Shown piece by piece: positions 54,136 to 64,000 of a DNA stretch of 64,000 bases (positions are counted from its first letter, which is position 1; each line of letters opens with the position of its first letter). This stretch comes from Diphasiastrum complanatum. Taxonomy: Eukaryota; Streptophyta; Lycopodiopsida; Lycopodiales; Lycopodiaceae. The notes under the pieces are model-generated. The model saw only the letters and a program-made list of their open reading frames with translations. It was not told the DNA's origin and ran no database searches. The stretch covers positions 60,864,957 through 60,928,956 of the forward strand of contig CM055096.1 of the NCBI GenBank assembly GCA_029204225.1, given 5' to 3'. The translations under genes were made by a program, and so were the position numbers.

Positions 54136-54644
54136 TGACGGAGACTAACTGATTAGTTGATTAGCGTTAACCTTGAAAACTCCACACTGTGGAGGTATAA
54201 ACTATCCTTTCTAGTCATAAAGAGATATATCTGAATAGACAAAATTATCTGTAAGAGACACACACAGAGAGACATAACAAGTAGATCAAATAAGAAAAAT
54301 ACTAGAAACTAAAGAGCTGTGCATGAAAGTCTGCCAACGAGCAGAACACAGCAAAAGAACAGAGTGTCAGTATGCCAACGAGCGACACACTGACGATCTT
54401 GTTCTAAAAATTAAACCTATAATACAGTTGCTCTATTTTTGTGCATCTCCTTGTCTTGTGCTATCTGTCTTGATTGTTATAAAGAAATGTGTTATGTGAT
54501 GTGCAGTCGAGTGTCTAGGTTCCTGTGAAGCTTCTACGCAAAAGAAAATTGAAAAACACAAAATCGTTCGCCAATACAAAAACAAAAAAGAAAAAAAAAA
54601 CAGTTTCGCTTTCATGACACTGAACAGTTTTCACTTCCGTGACA
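54136..54644 (+). repeat. Copia I 5' LTR (start uncertain)
   Basis: The sequence ends TTCACTTCCGTGACA directly before the primer site at 54645. The start is uncertain, perhaps near 54136. No second copy is present because the element is 3'-truncated. Confidence 0.45.
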
Positions 54645-54659
54645 TGGTATCAGAGCACA
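54645..54659 (+). other. Copia I primer-binding site
   Basis: TGGTATCAGAGCACA follows the LTR end; initiator-Met type. Confidence 0.85.
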
Positions 54660-54709
54660 CAGGTTCTCACTATTGATATCCCAGTAGTGATTCTTCTAGA
54701 CAACACCAT

Positions 54710-56650
54710 ATGGCTACAACAATCCAGACAAGAGTAGCAATCAGTCTTAATGGCGCAAATTATAGAATCTGAAAATTCAAAATCAAAACACTTCTGAAGG
54801 GCGAAGGCATCTGGTCGGTGACCGAACTCTTAGAGTTGCAACCTCCAGAGGGAGACCCGAGGAGAGCTGAATGGATTAGAAAAGATGAGCGTGCAATGGC
54901 GATCATCGTTTCATCTATAAATAAAGATCTACTCATGTAGATTGAAGACTGTGAAAGCACTCATGCAGCATGGGAAAGATTAAAACAGAAGTATGAAGTG
55001 AGGACTGCAGCTTCAGTTATGCACCTTCACAATCAGCTACAATCCATATGATGGGATGGCAACCAGTTGGATCAGTACGTTGAGAAGATCAGAACGATCT
55101 TCGCTCAGCTTGTTGCATCAAGACAGGAGCACCAGGTCCTAGCACCAGAGCAGCTGATGTACTTCATGAAATCTCTACCGATGTCCTATTAGCCGCTGAG
55201 AATGCTCATACTGAGTTTACTAGATATGACATTCGACAAAGCAGTCAGTCTTGTCGCTGATGAGAGACTGATGACAGACGAAGGAGAGGGAAGCAGTGAT
55301 CAAGAGAAGGATCTCTTCACAAAAGAAAAGAAGAAAAACAAGAACAAGCCGAGATTCGAGAAGACGAAGTCCTCGAATCAGCAAACTTCTTTCTGCGATC
55401 ACTGCCACAAATCAGGCCATACGACCAACAAATACTGGTTCAATTCAGCAATACCTTGCATGCACTGCAAGAAGAAAGGGCATTATACATACGATTGCAG
55501 ATTCAACCTAAAAAGAAAGAACAAAGCTGAAAAAGCTAATGTTGCAGAGTCATCAAAGGATGCTGACAGAGTTGACGAAGCTTTCACAATACTCGATGAA
55601 GCTTCAACGAGCTACACTGAACACGACTACGATGTAGTCATTGATTCAGCAACAACATCTCACATAACCTGCAACAAGAAGATCTTGATCGACTTTAGAG
55701 AGCTCGAAAATAATAGAGCAGTGATTCTAGGTGATGGGAGCAGACACGATGTCAAAGGCATCAACACTCTACAACTGTGAGCACCGTCAGGCCAAGCAGA
55801 GCTACTAGGAGCTTTCTATGTGCCCTCACTCAAAAAAGATCTGCTATCTGTCTCCAAGATGATAGATCTTGGCATTCGAGTTTTGTTCAACGGCAACACT
55901 TGTTGCATGATTGAGAAGACGACAAACAAGTTGTTGATGGTCGGATGTAGAGAAGGAAACCTCTACCAGGCCAAGATAATCAGCAACTCTGATAGCATAT
56001 TAAATGCATCAGAAAATGAAGATTAGCTCTGGCATAGGAGAATATATCATCTAAACATGTGGAGCCTGTATGACATGAGCAGAAAAGACATAGTCTCAGG
56101 TCTCAAGATTTCAAGACCCGAAACTGAGTTCTGCGAAGCTTGTCAGAAAGGCAAGCAACATCAAAATCCATTCACGCATGAGGGAAGAAGAGCCAAGGAA
56201 GTCCTTGAGCTCGTCCACTTTGATGTCTGTGGACCGATGAAGATGGATTCGCTCTCAAGTTCAAGATACTTTTTAATGTTCATAGATGATTATAGCCGGA
56301 TGACCACGATCTATTACCTAAAGAAGAAATCCAAAGTATCTGACAATGGAAGTGAATACAAAAGCAAAGAATTTTCAAGATTCTGCGAAGAACAAGGGAT
56401 AGAACACCATTTCACTCCTGCATACACACCAAAATACAATGGTGTTGCAGAAAGAAGAAACAAAATGCTAGTCGAAGGAGCCAGATGCATGATGGCACAG
56501 GCTCAGTTGCCAAGTCAGTTTTGGACTGAGGCAATAGCTGCAGCTGTACACCTGTAGAATAGATCAACAATGACAGTACTGGAAAACAAAACGTTGTATG
56601 AAATATGGATGGGTAGAAAGCTTGATCTGTCATACGTACGTGTGCTTTCG
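54710..56650 (+). pseudogene. Copia I gag, protease and integrase core
   Basis: From the ATG at 54710 one frame runs through gag (GVxLNGANY-type start, then ECEST-type and HAAWERLKQKYEVRTAASVM, FAQLVASRQEHQVLAPEQLM) with single stops near 54770, 54938, 55049 and 55190. The zinc region at 55400-55500 has one degenerate knuckle (CDHCHKSGHTTNKY, last Cys changed to Tyr) and one intact (CMHCKKKGHYTYDC). The protease site reads DYDVVIDSATTSHITCN, where the Gly of D-S-G is lost. Pre-integrase (LWHRRIYHLN, CEACQKGKQHQNPF) and the integrase core follow: LVHFDVCGPMKM, FIDDYSRMTTIYYLK, SDNGSEYKSKEF and GVAERRNKMLVEG. The element is cut near 56650. Confidence 0.8.
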
Positions 56651-57063
56651 ATCCACCATGCATCCAACAACAATTTCTAACAAAAATCGGTCCGACGATA
56701 CCATTTGAACATTGCATCCGACGACTGCCAAAAAACAAAACACAAAACACAAAAAGCCACAAAAAAAAAAATCAGACATCTGCATCTACTTCCCTTCTCT
56801 CAGATCAGTATTTTTGTTTTTCAAGTTTTGAGGTCATTCCTCTTTTTTCAAGTTTTTGCATCCTTCTTATGTTTTGAGTTAAGGATTACACCACTAATGA
56901 TGTCATCATCAGTATGGTTAAGCCAAAATAGGAACCTCAACCACCATCAACTTTTTTTGAAGGACCTGCAAAGACCATACCTCTTAATCTGAAGGATGAT
57001 GATGAAGACATCGACCGTATCGTACATGTAGGAGCCCACTTCAACCCTACCCAATTATGAGAT

Positions 57064-58260
57064 TTGGAAAAGTTATTGCACAAATATAGAGATGTGTTTG
57101 CATGGAATTATAAAGAAATGAAAGGGGTTCCTCCTGACGTTGTCATCCATACAATCCCATTGCAGGATGCTGCCATACCTATCCGAGCAAAACCTTATCA
57201 CACCATTCCTACCTATCGTGAGAAGATACGAGAAGATATTCAGAAGCTTCTCGATGCTGGTTTCATTTATGAAATCGAACATACCAGTTGGGTATCACCA
57301 ATTGTGGTGGTACCAAAGAAGAACGGTAAACTTCGTATCTGCGTAGATTTAAAGAAACTTAATGATCAAATAGAGAAGAATCACTTTCCCTTACCTCTAA
57401 CTACACAAATCCTCGAAGATATGGTAGGAGCAGAAGCTTTTAGCTTCCTCGATAATTTTAGTGACTATTTCTTAGTCCAAATTGCTCCTGAAGATTGTTT
57501 CAAAATGGCTTTTGAATTTGGTACCTTCGCATATAAAATTATGCCATTCGGTCTGTGCAATGCCCCATCCACATTTCAAAGGGTGATGCAACGAGCTTTC
57601 AAGGATCTCTTGCACAAAAATCTAGAGATTTATCTCGATGATCTTGGTGTGCATTCCTCTCAAGATAAGCATCTCGATGCCCTTGAACAAGTGTTCATTT
57701 GCTATTGCAGGTTTGGAATTTCATTGAATCCCGACAAGTGCCAGATCTGGGTTACCCATGGTCTGGTACTGGGCCATATTATTTCTCGAAATGGTATCGC
57801 CACTGATCCCGAAAAGATCATAGTCATTCTTGAAATGCCCCTATCCGACACTAGTAAAAGAAATTTACATCTTTCTGGGCCACACAGATTATCGAATTTT
57901 TATAATACACTATGCTGATAAAGCACAATTAGTATATCAAATCGTTACTGATCCAAGGTGGACAGAAGACCGGATTAAAGCCTTTGAAGATCTTAAATAG
58001 GCTTTAGTTACTGCACCCATTCTTCGCGTGCTTGATTATACTAAGGAGTTCCATGTGCATACAGATGCAAGTAAGTATGCCATTGGCATTGTTTTAACGC
58101 AACCCGGAAAATTCGGAAAGGATTTCCCAATCCGTCAGCTTGTTCTAGCTGAGGTTAACTATTCCACAATAGATTGAGAAGCACTAGCAATGGTTAATGT
58201 TGTTTAGCAATTTTGACATTATTTGTTATGCCAGCATTTTGTCTTTTATATCGACCATTT
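57064..58260 (+). pseudogene. Element J reverse transcriptase and partial RNase H
   Basis: The 284-codon frame at 57064-57918 carries YRDVFAWNYKEMKGVPPDVV, GFIYEIEHTSWVSPIVVVPK, LRICVDLKKLNDQIEKNHFP, MPFGLCNAPSTFQRVMQRAF and the catalytic IYLDDLGVHSS at about 57630. A shift near 57850 leads to the tether region and then RNase H with FHVHTDASKYAIGIVLTQPG at about 58050, the intact form of the site altered in element G. The following NYSTID and EALAM are separated by a TGA where the family has Arg. RNase H breaks off near 58260. Confidence 0.75.
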
Positions 58261-58264
58261 ATGC

Positions 58265-59076
58265 AACGAAGTGAATAGAGGCTACAGCAACACGCAAAGC
58301 TGATGCAAAGTCTGTAGCACACTTCCTCTATGAAAACATCATCACTAGATTTGGTTGTCCAATAGAGCTTGTCAGTGATCGAGGTTCTCACTTTCTTAAT
58401 AAAGTAATTAATAATTTACTGACTCATTACTTTGTTAACCACCGAAAGAGTACCCCGTACTATCCTAGATGCAATGACTAGCTGAGTCTACAAATAAAAC
58501 AATTTATAAAATCTTAACCAAGATAGTATAAACCAGTTGATCAGACTGGAAAACAAAGTTATTCTCTGCTATCTGGGCATATCGTACAACGCCAAAGCGA
58601 GCCACGGATTAGAAAACACCATTTGAGCTGGTATAAGGCCAAGAGGCTGTTATTCTAGTAGAATTTTCGATTCTGTCCTTATGCGTCACTTTAGTTTATG
58701 CCAAAGACTTGTGTGACGATAATGCTTATAAACACCAAGTTCAAAATCGACTTTTCACATTGACAAAACTATGTGAGACACGTCTTATATCTTACCATGC
58801 ATAGTCAGTCCACAAACGACAACAGAAGGCCTGGCATGATCGTCATGTCCGGACTAAGGATATTCACGATGGTGATAAAGTTTTACTTTACACATCTTCC
58901 AAAGTCCATCCAAAAAAATTGAAATTTCATAGCCAAGGTCCTTATGTTGTCCAAAAACAATTTTACAAATGGTGTCGTGCATTAGAGACGCTTGAAGGCA
59001 TACCCCTTGACACCTTAGTCAATGGTAGTCGCCTACGGTGATACTATGGAGATACCTTTATCATCAATCATGTTTA
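58265..59076 (+). pseudogene. Element J integrase remnant
   Basis: After a deletion the sequence continues in the integrase core: RKADAKSVAHFLYENIITRF, GCPIELVSDRGSHFLNKVIN and KSTPYYPRCND. Degenerate frames follow, then the C-terminal GRSR-type tail: VRTKDIHDGDKVLLYTSSKV, KFHSQGPYVVQKQFYKW and LVNGSRLRRYYGDTF, ending at a TAA near 59074. The zinc-binding domain is deleted and stops are frequent. Confidence 0.65.
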
Positions 59077-60573
59077 AGAAGGACTTTCGGGTTATTAATT
59101 TTTTCTCTCTCTTTGATCGATTTTTTCCATGTATATTCCTACTGACTTCTTTTGAAAACCATATGAAGGCTCGATTTTAAGCACGAGCTCGAAAAATATT
59201 TTTTCAATACTTACTGTTTTATTTTTGTCCCTTGAAAATTTCAACATACTTTAAAAATTTTCGATACTCGGCTCAAATTTCTAAGATTTATTTGACTCCA
59301 AATAAATCTTACAAATTTTTGAGGCATTTCAAATTTTTCTAGATTTTTTCAAGTTCGGATTGACTCGAAAAAGCCAACATTTTTTTCTTTGAGTGATTCA
59401 AATTGTTTTCGATATTTTTCAATTTTTCGAGTCCTTGTAAAATCTTTTTAATATTGTACAATTTTGCAATCCATCAGTTTTTCGGCCCATCGGTTTTTCG
59501 CTCCATCACTTTTTCTATCTCAGATTTTTTCGAGTCACTGAGAATTTTTTCAAGACCTGAAATTTTTTTCAAGTCATTGAAAAAATTTTGCGTCACTGAT
59601 TTATTATTTTCAACATTTTTTTGAGTCATTAATTTTCAAGTCATTGATTTTTCGATCCATTATCTTTTTTTTTTTCGATACTTGGTTTTCTCGAGTTGTT
59701 TTCATTTTTTCGAGCCTTGTTAATTTTCGATCCTGAATTTCATCCACGAGTTTCCGTGATAACTTGCCTACCCTAAATTTTTTTAGTATAACTACGTCAG
59801 CCGATTCTTCCTTTTTTACTTCATAATTTTCGGAAGAGTTCATGTCCAATTGATACATCTCTGGCGCTTTTCATGATATCTGTTCTGATTCCACCAATTT
59901 CTTCTCCAAACTGACCACTCTCATCTGGTCTTGTATTTCCTCCATCCTCCATTGCTTTTGCACACGCATGCATCTCACCCAGCCATTCTTCACATTCCCC
60001 TTCACCTCTATCTGTCACTTGCAGCCACCAAGCGCATTCGCCATCTGTATCCGCCAATGTACCTTCCAGTTGTATCTGCCAAGATCAGCCAACAACTCCA
60101 TCCAACAACTTTTGTATCCACCAGATTGCATCCACCATCTGCTTCATCTCTATCCACCATCTGTTTTATCTACAGCTGTCATCCTATGTTTTTTGCATCC
60201 AATTTCATCTCCAATTGCATCCGCTCAATTTTTTTTTCTTGACTTCATCCGACGCTTAACTTTTCTCTTTTTTATTGCATCTGCCACTCTCTCTTTGCCT
60301 ACCTGAAATTTTTCGAGTCTACTTATTTTTTGAGTTTTCACAATTTTTCGAGTCTGTTTGTTTTTAGAGTTCTTCATTTTTTTGAGTCTACTTGCCTTCA
60401 ACTTGGTGCAATTTTCGAGTTTGAACATTTTTTTGATACCCTGCATTTTTTCGAGTTTTCCGACTTTTTCCGATACACTACCTTTTTTTAGTCTTCTCAT
60501 TTTTTCGATACCTCTGATTTTTTTTTCGATACCTTTGCATTCCTCACCACTACAGAGCCTCCAAAGAAGAAAT
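59077..60573. repeat. T-rich tract of TTTTTCGAG/TTTTTCGATACC-type units
   Basis: About 1.4 kb made largely of T-rich words such as TTTTTCGAGTC, TTTTTCAAGTCATTGA and TTTTTCGATACC at irregular 20-40 bp spacing (59190-59700 and 60310-60540). They flank a central block of CATCCACCATCTG-like words (59930-60230). It lies directly downstream of Gypsy J pol. The open frames in it are products of the repeats, not genes. Confidence 0.6.
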
Positions 60574-61620
60574 GACAGAATCAGATTACGATCACAGTGC
60601 CGAGGTACCAGAGCCTCTGACATTGTAATTGGCTCCATGTGAACATCACACCATGCTCCAGTGGCACACACAAGCAAAGATGTTCTTCCAAATGCTTGAT
60701 TTCAAAATTCCTAAGTGGAAGGGTCATCAAAGCCTCTGCTTGATGTACTAGGCCTATGAAAATTTTGTAGCCAAAGAGCTGATGTTCTGTGTTGATATTC
60801 CCAATCTTCAGCTCTATGTCTACTTGGCTACTAGCAGTCTTACTACCTTCGGCTTCCCAAGTGGTCCTAAAGAAAAACCGGTGAAGCTGACCAACATGAT
60901 GCAGCAATCCTATGCCAAGTTCCTTGACATCTTAGTCGACAAGTGGAAGAACAAGGATGACATCCTGCTCGAAGCCATCAAATCCAGGAAATTAGGAGCT
61001 GCCTGTGCGATTTACATGCAAGGCACATTTGTTACGGATTCCCCTTCAGATTTTTGCCATGCTTGGAGAATCCTATGAAGCGCGCCACAACCTGTACAAT
61101 TGGGCAGGATTTATCTCCAGACAGTTGATCCATACATTACAAAAGAGGACCCCAGTAACATCATTGGGCTACATCTTTTTTGATCTTGCTCAAAGTCAAT
61201 CCTCTATCGACTTGAGGCTTGCATTGCTTCCACGAGATGCTGCTACTAGTAGAGGCTATACACCATCCATAGATTCAGGTACATCTTTTCCACAAGTTGT
61301 TGCAGCTCATGAATGTCGCACCAAGAAGCGACACGACCGGTCATCACCACCAGCCTCTCAACTTGCTGATACCACACCACCGCCGAAGAAGCAGCGGATG
61401 AAGATGACTGCCAGCAAACCAGCTTCTGAATCCGACACGGACTCTGATAACCCACCGCCATCTACGACCAAGCAGCTGACTCCGAGGAAATAGAAGAAGA
61501 AGAGGGCTAGGTACGAAGATGTTCCATCTAGCAGTGAAGACAATGAAGATGAAGAAGAAGGCAGCCTCCAACCAAGACGCACTAGATGACGACGAATCTT
61601 ACTTGCCGCCTCCTCACCTC
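60574..61620 (+). pseudogene. Unrecognised ORF series, part 1
   Basis: One frame from 60574 (MTESDYDHSAEVPEPLTL), through stops near 60627 and 60750, to 61078 includes WHTQAKMFFQMLDFKIPKWK, AYENFVAKELMFCVDIPNLQ and SYAKFLDILVDKWKNKDDIL. A shift near 61070 leads to NLYNWAGFISRQLIHTLQKR and a long acidic and Ser/Pro/Lys-rich tail (SESDTDSDNPPPS; a run of Glu and Asp near 61540). The tail looks like a flexible nuclear or nucleic-acid-binding region. I do not recognise a family. The position after Gypsy J pol suggests an extra ORF of a Tat/Athila-like element, but it could be an independent gene. Confidence 0.35.
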
Positions 61621-61934
61621 AGCTCCAAATCATGGACACCCAGCAGCTACCAATGCAATCACCTTCTCGACGTTCCAGATCTTAGTCCCCATTGGGACCA
61701 CCTCAAGCTATTACACTACTCCCTTGGGTCCAGTCGACTATAGCTTCTGTGATGGCCATCCACCCACAAGCAACAGTTTCAGGGGAGGGAGAAAGGGAGC
61801 TGCATGCAACTATATGAGCAAAAGACACAAGTGCAGCTGATTCCATTCACGAAGACACAACAAAAGGGATAAGAGAAGCTGAACTTGAACAAGAAACAAA
61901 GATAGAAGATCAAGATCAAGCAACTCAAGTAATA

Positions 61935-63139
61935 GTGGAAGTCCAGAAAAGCCCAATGGCCAAAGAGAAAGTTGAAGAACCCTCAGCTCTAAAGCAAGAT
62001 GGCTTCATCGATGTAGATGCTCTTGAATACTTCGATGAAGGCAATCTTGTAGAAGAGGAGGTGGAGATGGTTCTAGAGACAATTGCACCAGTCACATCAC
62101 TAACTTCCACCACTACCACCACCATTGATACCACACCCGTCACCATCTCTCTTACCCCTGTCTCTACCAAACTGTTCCATTACTGCCTCGTTCCACAGTT
62201 TATCAATTTTTCTTTCCTACTTACCATCGTTTTTCTACTGAGTTTCTCGTCCTTCTAGCCTATGACAGTTTGCCCAAAAAAGACAAGGAATCCTTGAAGT
62301 GGCATGTTGAGACCTCATACCACCTTCATTGGATGGTAGACCAGCTAGCCCAACAGACAAAGGAGCTCAGAATGGCAAAGCAGGATCTGCAGTTAAGAGA
62401 CACAGAGTTGTTGACAATTATGAAAAAGTTGCAGAGTTAAAGGGCCGAGAGATTGGAAGAGCAAAACCAGCTTTCAAATCAGCTCCAATCTCTCCAAGAG
62501 GTGCAAAACCAGTTCGACTGCCAATTAGATCTCATGACTCAACAAAATAAGAGACTAACTGACATGATGACAATAGTCAAGCAACCAATCAGGTCAGAAG
62601 ATATAAAAGTTCCAGTTCCATCTTCAGGAATAGCAATAAAAATGGAAAAGTATCTCTCTTTAATCCAAAAATACGAAGCCCTGAAGAGGAACCATCAAAT
62701 TTCAGAAGACGAAAGCAACAAGAAACTGTCAGCACTCAAAAAAAGCATTGACAAGATCCAAGAGGAACTTCTCTTGTCGAAGCAACAAATGGACCTCATA
62801 TGGAATATGTCCTGTAGACTTGATGCAGGCATATCAGTGCAGAAAACAGATGACCATAACGATGATGTTGGAGCTCCTGAGCGAAGCCGATCCATCACCC
62901 AACGAGATGTTGGTTCTGGCATGCCATATCAAGGTTCCACAGTTGGCTCTCTCCACAAACCTACCGTGGACTCCTCCACTTGCGCTCAGTTGCCCCACTC
63001 GCCTTCTTATTTTTCTGAACCATTTTCATCTTACCAACCTTCATCTCTTCCATTTGCTTGTTCAACCACCTCCACATCCACTTCTAACACCATATTCCCT
63101 ACATCGTCTCTTAAAACTTTAGACCGTGTTCTAAACTAG
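61935..63139 (+). pseudogene. Unrecognised ORF series, part 2 (coiled coil)
   Basis: Frame 61935-62258 gives an acidic stretch (FIDVDALEYFDEGNLVEEEV) and a Thr-rich stretch. From about 62254 a different frame runs, past one stop at 62437-62439, to 63139: SLPKKDKESLKWHVETSYHL, then heptad-like segments QLAQQTKELRMAKQDLQLRD, QNQLSNQLQSLQEVQNQFDC and LKKSIDKIQEELLLSKQQMD. These predict a long coiled coil. A Ser/Pro-rich tail follows. No catalytic motif is seen. Confidence 0.35.
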
Positions 63140-63359
63140 TTCATTTCACCAACAACACAGTATAACCTCATAACTAACCCACTACCCTCCTTTCGTAAAC
63201 TGTTTTCACCTCTATCACCACTTGACTTTAATTCTTCTGATCAAGGTCCACTTGATGAGACTGTGTAGCCTATTATGGGACTTTCTTCATCCTCTCCAGA
63301 AGGAAAGAGCGACATCTTCACCGGATCAAAGTCCGAGGGTTTAACACCAAGGTCCTGAT

Positions 63360-63990
63360 ATGAAGAGTGCCACAGCCTTGGACGACTATTTGGCAAGGCC
63401 CTCAAGGAAGCTGCTCGAGAAATCCATAGAAAAGATCAAAAGACGGTACAACGATCGGAAAGAGCCTGACGAATTTTGGAAGACCTATAAGAAAGGAGAA
63501 CGAGGGGGGGCAAAGAAAGTAACTACAGAAGAATATCCAAAGCTCAGCAGCCTCGTGAATGCCTTATGTCCACAACCCTCCTGGAGGATCGTAAAGGTTC
63601 ATCGCATTTGAAGCCATCGGAAAGAAGGTCGGCTACAAGAAATCTCTTGACAGAAGAAAAGCTAAAAAGAGCAAGCAAGAGACTCTCGGCTACGCAGGGC
63701 TATCCTGATGAGCTGCTGCACCTTTGAAGGTTTTGTCAAGACAAGCAACAACTAAGCCAATAAGTTCTTGGTTATACGTAGGCAAACGCTGATCTATGCC
63801 TTTCCAAAAACCACACATCGAAGCTAAAGCAATGCAGTGGGACCTGCAACACCATAGGGGGAGGATGATGTTAGTTGATGCCATGCTCGAGGTGTCGATG
63901 CAGTACCTCTCCACTCAAAAGGGCTTCTAGCAGAGATGAAGTTGAGAGCCGAGTCTGAGAGCACGAGAATTGTTAGTGGTAGGCTAAGAT
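63360..63990 (+). pseudogene. Unrecognised ORF series, part 3
   Basis: Frame 63360-63611 includes LDDYLARPSRKLLEKSIEKI, KRRYNDRKEPDEFWKTYKKG and a basic end. After a shift, AIGKKVGYKKSLDRRKAKKS follows. It is strongly basic and may be the C-terminal part of the same decayed protein as parts 1 and 2. The window ends before any clear terminus. Confidence 0.3.
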
Positions 63991-64000
63991 ATACAATTGT

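Larger units (their letters stand above)
56653..59076 (+). mobile_element. Gypsy fragment J (pol)
   Basis: RT, RNase H and integrase remnants of a Gypsy element related to G, without visible LTRs or gag. An undefined lead-in (56653-56950) is rich in CATCCAACAAC and CATCCGACGAC words, like those at 59910-60230. Confidence 0.7.

Noticed and set aside
59403-60642. Phe/Ser-rich and Lys-rich open frames on both strands
   Set aside because: They arise from TTTTTCGAG-type repeats; the plus-strand Phe/Ser frames and minus-strand Lys/Glu frames mirror each other.

Overview
The window looks like a slice of a large, retrotransposon-filled land-plant genome. Almost every recognisable reading frame belongs to an LTR retrotransposon of the Copia (Pseudoviridae-type) or Ty3/Gypsy (Metaviridae-type) superfamily, initiator-Met-type primer sites (TGGTATCAGAGC) recur, and the few non-transposon pieces have short GT-AG introns. 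There are no bacterial operons, CRISPR arrays or rRNA/tRNA genes that I can see. One decayed host-type gene (ParB-like domain plus N4/N6 DNA methyltransferase) resembles a family I associate with seed-free plants, so a fern, lycophyte or bryophyte is my best guess; this is inference.

Layout. 1.9-10.7 kb: an old Copia element (A) split by a younger, complete non-autonomous LTR element (B, 4270-9610, perfect 5-bp target duplication AAGTG). B carries no polymerase but one 572-residue ORF: a Copia-like gag start, a zinc knuckle, and two diverged copies of an unknown domain. 10.7-15.1 kb: microsatellites, small tandem repeats, a possible two-exon host gene tail on the minus strand, a Gypsy integrase relic and overlapping hairpins. 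15.1-21.3 kb: complete Copia element C (+ strand, duplication TGATC). 21.3-26.0 kb: a spacer with unrecognised decayed coding stretches on both strands. 26.0-32.2 kb: complete Copia element D, the same family as C but on the minus strand (duplication CACCT), so C and D form a 6.2-kb inverted repeat around a 4.6-kb spacer.

32.2-34.9 kb: the decayed five-exon ParB-like/DNA-methyltransferase gene, with D inserted at its 5' edge. 35.7-36.4 kb: remnant of a Copia LTR end and leader. 36.5-41.1 kb: Gypsy chromovirus E with a C-terminal chromodomain and a deleted RNase H. 41.1-44.0 kb: Copia fragment F. 44.0-51.9 kb: a minus-strand Gypsy element G whose whole protease-RT-integrase segment has been inverted in place; its 5' LTR lies in another Copia relic (H, 51.9-52.9 kb). 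52.9-53.8 kb: a second partial copy of the G gag. 54.2-56.65 kb: Copia I. 56.65-59.1 kb: Gypsy J pol. 59.1-60.55 kb: a long T-rich tract built of TTTTTCGAG-type units. 60.57-64.0 kb: a broken series of reading frames with acidic, Ser/Pro-rich and coiled-coil parts that I do not recognise.

How the parts work together: C and D encode, or recently encoded, a full Copia gag-pol (capsid, protease, integrase, RT, RNase H). Each copy has a different set of small indels, so neither looks autonomous. B has LTRs, primer site and polypurine tract but no enzymes and must have been mobilised in trans, perhaps by a C/D-like element with which it shares its gag start. All coordinates come from reading by eye; no alignments or database searches were run.
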